Below, piece after piece: positions 57,700 through 64,000 of a DNA stretch of 64,000 nt. How positions within the stretch are numbered: position 1 is the first letter of the stretch; every line of letters starts with the position of its first letter. Origin of the DNA: Mytilus galloprovincialis (lineage: Eukaryota > Mollusca > Bivalvia > Mytilida > Mytilidae); assembly GCF_965363235.1 (NCBI RefSeq), contig NC_134842.1:39212458-39276457 (forward strand). Direction: 5' to 3'. The translations under genes were made by a program, and so were the position numbers. Below the pieces are notes generated by a model, which did not search any database, was not told where the DNA came from, and saw only the letters and a program-made list of their open reading frames with translations.

Positions 57700-59394
57700 T
57701 ATTATAGGGTTGCCTTAGTTTTGAGAACCTCTCCATTATCAATTGAATAGACCGTTACTTATCGTCACTGACCATAATATGTATCTTTTAAAAACACTTT
57801 CGTTATCTGAGAAATTAAAACAGTGCAATTGAAAACAACACTACATTCTTTTGTGCGTGCAAGTTTGCAAAAAATACTTATTCATAATATTTTGGACTAG
57901 GCGTGATTTTCCTCCTTTAGTGCCACGTAATGTCCCTCTCTTTTTGCATATTTTTACTTGTATATTCAGTTATTCAAAAACCATCTCATCAGCTCTGCTG
58001 TTTTTGTTTAAATGACAATTTACTAGTACATGTATTATGTCATCATATACACACAAAGTTAAGTATTCATGTGAACAATATTGTCCAAAGTTAAGCACAA
58101 CTGTCTGCTTATTGAACAGTAAGATATCATTTCCTTCGTGTAACACCACTATGACGAAAGAATGTAAAAGACACGATATATCAGTTTTTGTCGATGTTAA
58201 AAAGAATAGTAGTTGTCTTCATCATAAAGTTTAAGAAGCCAACTGCCTCTTCCAAACTGTCTACTCTACCTGTCTGTTAATTATTGTCATTCTACGGAAA
58301 TCAGAACTATTAACATGACTTTCAGAAGAATGCAGCTTATTTAAAACTTCGACCTACTTAAAATCTTCAGATCAAAATACTGTGGGTTCTGTTATTTTTA
58401 GGAAACTAATTTCGTGGATTGAAGAAACATTGTATTTAGTGCACACAACCCAATATAAAATGTGTACTCATTAAACATTTACATTCGTTGTTCATCTTTA
58501 CCTACGAAATCCACGATAATGCTATCCGTCGAATAATAATAAAATCACAGTTACTGTAATAAGTTTTGTCACAATGTTAAAGTACAAAGTCCCGTTTAGA
58601 AATCGAGAAATATTGAAATACACGTTGTTAAATATTTAAAAAACGCCGATATAGGAAATGCATTTTATATGGTTTAAGCAAGGTACCTTTTATAACTATT
58701 TACTTTGCTGGCCAATACGAAAGGGGATATTTTGTGTAAAAGGGTTTGTAAAATGTTATTTCAATTCATTCTGGTGAGATGTTATTCAACAGTGCATAAC
58801 AAAAGAAGTTTGGAATATGCTTTTCTGTCCTGTGTTGTCATTTTGACCGAGAAAATATGTAGTTCGAAGTTTTTCATCCAAGGAAGTTCGATAGAAGCTA
58901 TTGCATTTTCCACTTGTGTTTTTTGTTGGTTAATTTCCCCCTTAACAGCTTCAAATTAATGGTATACACTTTAAAATCATTTATTTTGTTAATCAGCAAA
59001 ACATACGTAGGTGTTAATCTAATCCTACAGTTTTACTTTTTTCCAATACTTCATTAAGAAGGTATATCATTCCCACCAAACGAGTTTACATTGACAAAAC
59101 AATATTATCACGTATATGCAAAATATGCAATTCTTAAAATGTCGACCAATTGAGTCGAGTATATAGACACTTTAATGTCACAGCTATCAAGGTTTTATCT
59201 TGGTTTTACTTGGTTACTAACAATAAGATTTATTTGGGGACATTTTTATCTTGTAAACTGATAATCAACAGCAGGTGGATTATATTTTGATATTTGAAGT
59301 TCAAAACGTGCATCCATTCTGCATACAAAGATCAGACCGTCGTTTATAAATAAACACGAAATAGGATATTACATCAGTTTTTTTTTTGATGAAC
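57700..59394. other. Spacer before the intact TRIM-like gene
   Basis: Contains an inverse dispersed repeat at 58378-58558. No gene recognised; small open frames (58037, 58705) lack support. Confidence 0.45.
58378..58558 (-). repeat. Dispersed repeat with TTTCGTGGATT, inverse copy
   Basis: CTGTGGGTTCTGTTATTTTT, AACTAATTTCGTGGATTGA and ACGAAATCCACGATAATGC match 35358-35565 in inverse, much diverged. Confidence 0.4.
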
Positions 59395-61098
59395 ATGGCA
59401 CAAAACTTACTGAAATGCCAATTTTGTAAGATATCGTCTGAAGTTAAATGGAAGTGTAAGACTTGTGAAGTATTTTTCTGTGATCCGTGCAGAAAGAATA
59501 CTCATGCCGTACTTAAAAACTCGCACGAACATGATGTTACCGATTATACAGATATGGATACTGTGAGGAGTGATACGATTAATCTAAAAAGTATTTCATG
59601 TTATACACATCCTGAACATAGCTGTTTAATTTTCTGTCGAAACTGTGACAAATCCCTTTGTTCTTCTTGTTTAGTTAATCCATTCGACCAAGTAGAATTG
59701 ACAAGGATTTACGATGTAAGGCGTGAAAGTCTAAGAGAGTTAAAGCACCAAATTGAAAGGGTCTTACCCTTCTTTGAAGAGAAGTGCGATGAATTCCAGG
59801 ATCTAGAATCAAATTCACTATCGCAGTACAATCAAATTAGGCAAAAAATTTCTGAGAGGCAACATGCACTGACCCAGGAAGCTGAAAAACTTTTTAAACA
59901 ATTAGACGACTTTTGGAATCCAGTTGATAACGCATTGACACAAGAGAAAGAAAGGTTAACGAAAATAGAAAAGGATTTAAAACAAAGAAAGAGTGAACTT
60001 GAAAATGCATTAAAGGAGTCATCACCATCTAACATTTTCCTCGTATATGAAAAGATCGACAGAGAATTGCCGTCTCAAATGATTGCTAATGTAAAATCTC
60101 CTCATCTGACTTATGTTAAATCAAGTTCAAATGGTTTCTACTTCGGATCAATTACTCAAGTTCCAAAGTTGAATTTAGTCCACACATTCACTATTGCAAT
60201 GCCAGATATTTCGGCTATTACTACCCTTAATGCTGAGACTAGTGTCATTTACAGTGCGAGGACAAATCGTTTCCAGCATTTCATTATTTCTGATTCCGAA
60301 ATAGTCAAATGTTTAGATTACAAAGGTAAGAACAATACTTTTAAGGAATTCAACTCATCAACTCGAGTAGTAGATATGGCAGAATACCGTGGAAACATTT
60401 TAATTTCTGATGAATTGCTGGGCGATGAAATAATGCATATTTGCCATAGCGTTAGTCAAACAAAATTCACATCAATCGGTGACGTAAAACCTTGTGGTGT
60501 TCATACAGCTGTTAATACCATTCTTGTAGGATATTGTAGTAATTATTATTTCAGCAATGGAAAATCTGGAATTATAATACTTGATTCAATTGGAAAGGAA
60601 ACAAGACGATTTGAATGTAATGGTAGAAATGAGGGAAGGTTATTTACTTATCCTGTTAAAATCACAACAAATATTAACAATGACATTTGCATTATCGACT
60701 TCAAGATATTTTATTCTGACACATATCCAGAATATGGTGGTAAACCAAGGAATGGACGGGTAGTTACCTTAGGAGAATGGGGTCAACCAAAATGGACATA
60801 CAGTGGCCACTCTTGTATCAACTGTTACGATACATTCACACCGTATGACATAGTAACAACGATGCGTGGTCACATTTTAATTGCGGACAGAGATTCTAGT
60901 ACCGTTCATGTCGTGTCACAGGAGGGAGAGTTTATCACTAAGTTTTGTCATGATGATATTATGCATCCTGATAGTATTGCTATTGATAAAATGGGAAGAT
61001 TATTGATTGGCTGTTCAAGTGACTTGGAGGTTGGCAATCACAAAGATGATGCAAGACGTTGTAAAACTTCTAAACTTCATGTAGTTGAGTTTGTTTGA
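59395..61098 (+). CDS. RING-less TRIM-like protein, intact copy 3
   Basis: A 567-residue intronless gene. Two zinc-binding B-box-type domains open it: C8, C11, C21, C24, C29, C32, H37, H44/H46, then C69, H72, C81, C84, C89, C92. A coiled coil follows (about 108-220, for example ESLRELKHQIERVLPFFEE and LTKIEKDLKQRKSELENAL). The C-terminal part (about 240-567) has repeated strand motifs such as GHILIADRDSSTVHVVS and MGRLLIGCSS, which look like NHL-type propeller blades. No RING finger precedes the B-boxes and none is encoded just upstream, so direct ubiquitin-ligase activity is not expected. The ATG at 59395 matches the start of both broken copies; an ATG two codons earlier (59389) is possible. 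Such TRIM2/3/71-like and RING-less proteins are multiplied in bivalves and often linked to immunity. Function here is inferred. Confidence 0.9.
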   Translation: MAQNLLKCQFCKISSEVKWKCKTCEVFFCDPCRKNTHAVLKNSHEHDVTDYTDMDTVRSDTINLKSISCYTHPEHSCLIFCRNCDKSLCSSCLVNPFDQVELTRIYDVRRESLRELKHQIERVLPFFEEKCDEFQDLESNSLSQYNQIRQKISERQHALTQEAEKLFKQLDDFWNPVDNALTQEKERLTKIEKDLKQRKSELENALKESSPSNIFLVYEKIDRELPSQMIANVKSPHLTYVKSSSNGFYFGSITQVPKLNLVHTFTIAMPDISAITTLNAETSVIYSARTNRFQHFIISDSEIVKCLDYKGKNNTFKEFNSSTRVVDMAEYRGNILISDELLGDEIMHICHSVSQTKFTSIGDVKPCGVHTAVNTILVGYCSNYYFSNGKSGIIILDSIGKETRRFECNGRNEGRLFTYPVKITTNINNDICIIDFKIFYSDTYPEYGGKPRNGRVVTLGEWGQPKWTYSGHSCINCYDTFTPYDIVTTMRGHILIADRDSSTVHVVSQEGEFITKFCHDDIMHPDSIAIDKMGRLLIGCSSDLEVGNHKDDARRCKTSKLHVVEFV

Positions 61099-61110
61099 TA
61101 GACATCTATT

Positions 61111-61116
61111 AATAAA
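61111..61116 (+). terminator. Polyadenylation signal of TRIM-like copy 3
   Basis: AATAAA 13 bp after the stop codon. Confidence 0.45.
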
Positions 61117-62684
61117 TCTACTGTAGGATATAAATTGTTTACAGTATTACCGGTTGCACGTCCATTCATAACATTGCAAACTCGTTCCTTAATAAACTTT
61201 TACACCTAGCAACTCTAATCCTATTTCTGCTGCTTCATTCATGTATACCTTAACAGCTCCTTTTATTTATCAATGAACATAATCGTTCATATGAATTCAA
61301 TTCTAATAATTATTTCACAACTATAGTTTAAAAGGTATTTTCGATATCGTGTCGAATTTCTAGTTCAGTCTTTCAATGGTACCTTTGATAACTTTTTTTT
61401 CTCCTACTTTACTCAGGGTTAAGATTTTATGGGCCCAATTTTTGTTGACTTCTGTTACTTGATGTGTAAAACTTTGTATACCATGATTGTGACTCCTCTC
61501 TGTTTATAGATGGGTTCAGATAAAACTTAATGTTGAGATTCTCTTTGAGCTTCGGTTGTTCTCTTTATTGCTATGTTATTTTAATAGAACTATGGTGAGA
61601 TTATGTTTTTCCTGTGGCTTTCCCTTATGTGTACGTTTCAGCAGTTTATTATCTATAGCCTGTAAGTATACCAACGACATCGTTCCTTTGATATCAGACA
61701 TACGTCTATCTCTTTTATTTTTTTTATGAACTATAGTTTATGAATAAATCATACTAATTTTATCTTATTTTACCAACAACAATTGTCTTCTTCTAGATCT
61801 TTGAAAAAATGACGAGTTTCATGATAATTTTAGGCGCGGATTTCGATACCACAAATAAATTAAAAATACTACAATATTCTTCTATACATACAATAATTTA
61901 ATTTGGAAGTTTGGTTGTATCTGTAGAATTGTTATAAAAAAACGGGATATCACATCCTAATATTTACGGTAATGCTGTTTATAAAGACCGTTAATTTAGA
62001 CACAACCCTTCTTAGTTCATTGTCTCTACGCATGCTTATTCTTAAAGGACATCAATGTTACACGTCATAAGATCTCTAAGTATTGTTTTATCAGTACAAA
62101 TTAATAGACCACTTTCGGTTTTGTCCTTCACTGGAAAAAAAACTCGTCAATTGTGCGCGCAATTATGACGTCATTTACTAGATAGATGGGATCGCCTGTA
62201 TTCCTGCACTATTAACATTCATCAAGCGTATTAGAGATCGTCATTGTGCAGAATAAACTAGAAATAATGTTTGTTCTGTAGGAACTTAATCACAATTCCC
62301 TCATGACAGCAGTGCTGATTGTAAATTATGAGAATTCAATTTGGCGAATAATTCGTGAAATATAGCATCATCGTTTTCCAACCACTCGATCAACATTTAC
62401 GAATGATGTTCACTAAAACCAAGGTTTTCGACAGAAATACATCGAACTCGAAAGTTGTCTATTATGTTTTTGATAAATTAAAAACATTACTAAATATCTA
62501 TATATTGCTGTAGAGAGATGAAGTCGTATGGTCCAATAGTATGTATGTGCAATCGACAAACATAAATCGAGGATATACTAAACCATGGCCAATGAGCAAG
62601 TTGAAAATACAGATAATCAATACATAGAAAACTGAAAAAATTTATTCACTTTCTGAATTATCATATGGTGTTAGTCAATTTTAC
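61117..62684. other. Intergenic after the TRIM-like array
   Basis: AT-rich. One CRE palindrome (TGACGTCA, 62166-62173) stands beside a GCGCGC-containing stretch (62150-62160). No exon recognised on either strand. Confidence 0.4.
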
Positions 62685-62781
62685 CTGCTTCCCCAACGGC
62701 CTCAGATGGTCTAATAGCATCCAAAGCTGTCGTACCATTTGTTCCGGCATCAGAAATATTAGGGAAGGAAAACGTTTTCAT
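62685..62781 (-). CDS. Possible first coding exon of an unidentified gene
   Basis: On the minus strand an ATG in purine-rich context begins MKTFSFPNISDAGTNGTTAL, followed by DAIRPSEAVGEA and a donor-like GCAG|GTAAAATTG. Length 97 bp, ending in phase 1. The continuation would lie at lower coordinates, but I found no matching exon. It could also be a stray short frame. Confidence 0.35.
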
Positions 62782-63115
62782 TTTTTTCTCTTCTTCTCTG
62801 TAAGAGTGATCTTATATTTAGTTTAAACATATTTATTCATCATCTTATATTTGGTCAGCAGCTTGATAATTATGATTTGTAGCCTATAAATATTGTTTAG
62901 ATATGCTGTGCAGCTTCTTTCTGTTGGCAGACAATTTGAAATTCTTCAACACTCATTGTACAGGGAAACATTTCATTAAACATTTCCTGGCTTCTATGGC
63001 AAATAAGAATTTTATATTTGGTCTAGATATTGTTGAGTTGTAACTACTAGTATAAGTAATTTGTATATCTTCCATGCAGTCACTGCCTATTTGTAAATAG
63101 TTTTAAAAAATGAAA

Positions 63116-63330
63116 ATATGGAGATGCGGTAGCATTGCAAATGAAACAACTATGAACTAAAGTGCATAAGAAGTGGGTGAAATTAATTATTGGCAAACTT
63201 ACGGCTTTCAACAATAAGAAAACTCTATACCGTGAAGTCAACCATGAAAGACCCTGACTTGAAAAAAATGAAACAATTCAATTACGAAAAGTAACTGCCT
63301 AATTTATAATACGAAAATCAAAATATGACA
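63116..63330 (+). repeat. Dispersed GAAGATGTGGTA repeat, oldest copy
   Basis: GGAGATGCGGTAGCATTGCA, GGCTTTCAACAATAAGAAAA and GAAACAATTCAATTACGAAA keep the family order with many changes. Confidence 0.55.
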
Positions 63331-63639
63331 GATATGATACATAAACAATTTTTGTTAAAGCATATAAACATTTTTTTACATCTGCCCTACATTAACTTTC
63401 TATTTCCAAAAAGATGGAAGACCCTAAATGTGGCAGAACGGTTTTGTCATTTTTTAAAGCTCACTAAAATAGTTCCCTTGTAAAGTACTTGATTTACGAG
63501 AGGATCCCCATCCCCCCACACACATGTACACACACACAATAAAGAAAAATAAAGAAAATCTAAACATGAAAAGGTTATTGAACAGTTACTTTATATTTAT
63601 TATCATATCAAAGATAATGTATGTCAATACAAAAGTGAT

Positions 63640-63770
63640 AAATGCTTGACTGGGAATGCCCTCGGAGAGGAAGCCTGAAGCAGCAGTTACATCGACCCAG
63701 TGGTTGTAAATGAATTCATCAAAGATACCAGTCTTACAATTTTGTTCCCCAGACGAGTGTCACAAGGAGC
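63640..63770 (+). repeat. Dispersed CCAGACGCGCG repeat, upstream module, diverged
   Basis: TGACTGGGAATGCCCTCGG, CATCGACCCAGTGGTTGTAA and AAAGATACCAGTCTTACAAT. This part normally precedes the module seen at 19872. Confidence 0.5.
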
Positions 63771-64000
63771 AACATAGAAAATAGTCGATATCGAAACAAA
63801 AGAATGTGCTTAAGCAGTGAATTGTAAATATAATGTTCGCCTAGAGCAACATGAATTAGTAGATATGTGTAGTATGATGTTTGTTGTTTGTGTTCAAACG
63901 TATCGTAAAGCCTGATGTATGTAATTGGAAGACAAATTCATAGTTAACCTGTTTGGGCAAATATTAAAATCCACTGCACTGATACCTTGCTTAAATGTGA

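Noticed and set aside
1-64000. CRISPR-like or phage-like systems
   Set aside because: Direct repeats here are tandem or dispersed without regular unique spacers; gene structure is eukaryotic.

Overview
The window looks like nuclear DNA of a marine bivalve, most likely a mytilid mussel. The reasons are AT-rich sequence with split genes, paralogous immune-receptor genes (Toll-like and TRIM-like), and a very dense population of short dispersed repeats, several of which I recall from mussel sequences. The species call is inference. I found no bacterial operons, CRISPR array, rRNA gene or functional tRNA gene, and no retrovirus, LTR element or Polinton.

Layout. 1-12 kb: two tandem, intronless 712-residue Toll-like receptor genes on the + strand. 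Between them lie an unidentified serine-rich gene (minus strand, 3' part) and a 1.8 kb inverted-repeat element. 12-22 kb: no convincing gene. It is a repeat field that includes a CRE-bearing foldback MITE present twice in tandem, one copy split by a 987 bp transposon, and a strand-switching minisatellite. 22.8-33.8 kb: a minus-strand gene of which nine phase-consistent 3' exons can be read, encoding a strand-rich segment followed by a long coiled coil. 35-44.2 kb: a seven-exon ketohexokinase gene on the + strand, divergent from the coiled-coil gene, with introns full of nested repeats. 45.3-47.1 kb: a large non-autonomous element built from three internal tandem arrays. 49.5-61.1 kb: three direct copies of a RING-less TRIM-like gene (two B-boxes, coiled coil, propeller-like C-terminus). 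The first two copies are broken and the third is intact. 57.4-57.7 kb: a tRNA-derived SINE. 62.7 kb: a possible first exon of a minus-strand gene.

The TLR pair and the TRIM array are candidate innate-immune genes growing by local duplication. Ketohexokinase is a metabolic gene. I see no operon-like link between the blocks.

The strongest unexpected signals are structural. Several insertions sit in copies for which an uninterrupted homologue lies in the same window, so element ends and target duplications can be read directly. Several unrelated foldback families appear, two of which carry full CRE sites. The BB-loop proline is replaced by valine in both TLRs. Exon models and repeat families were worked out by eye; no alignment, folding or database search was run.
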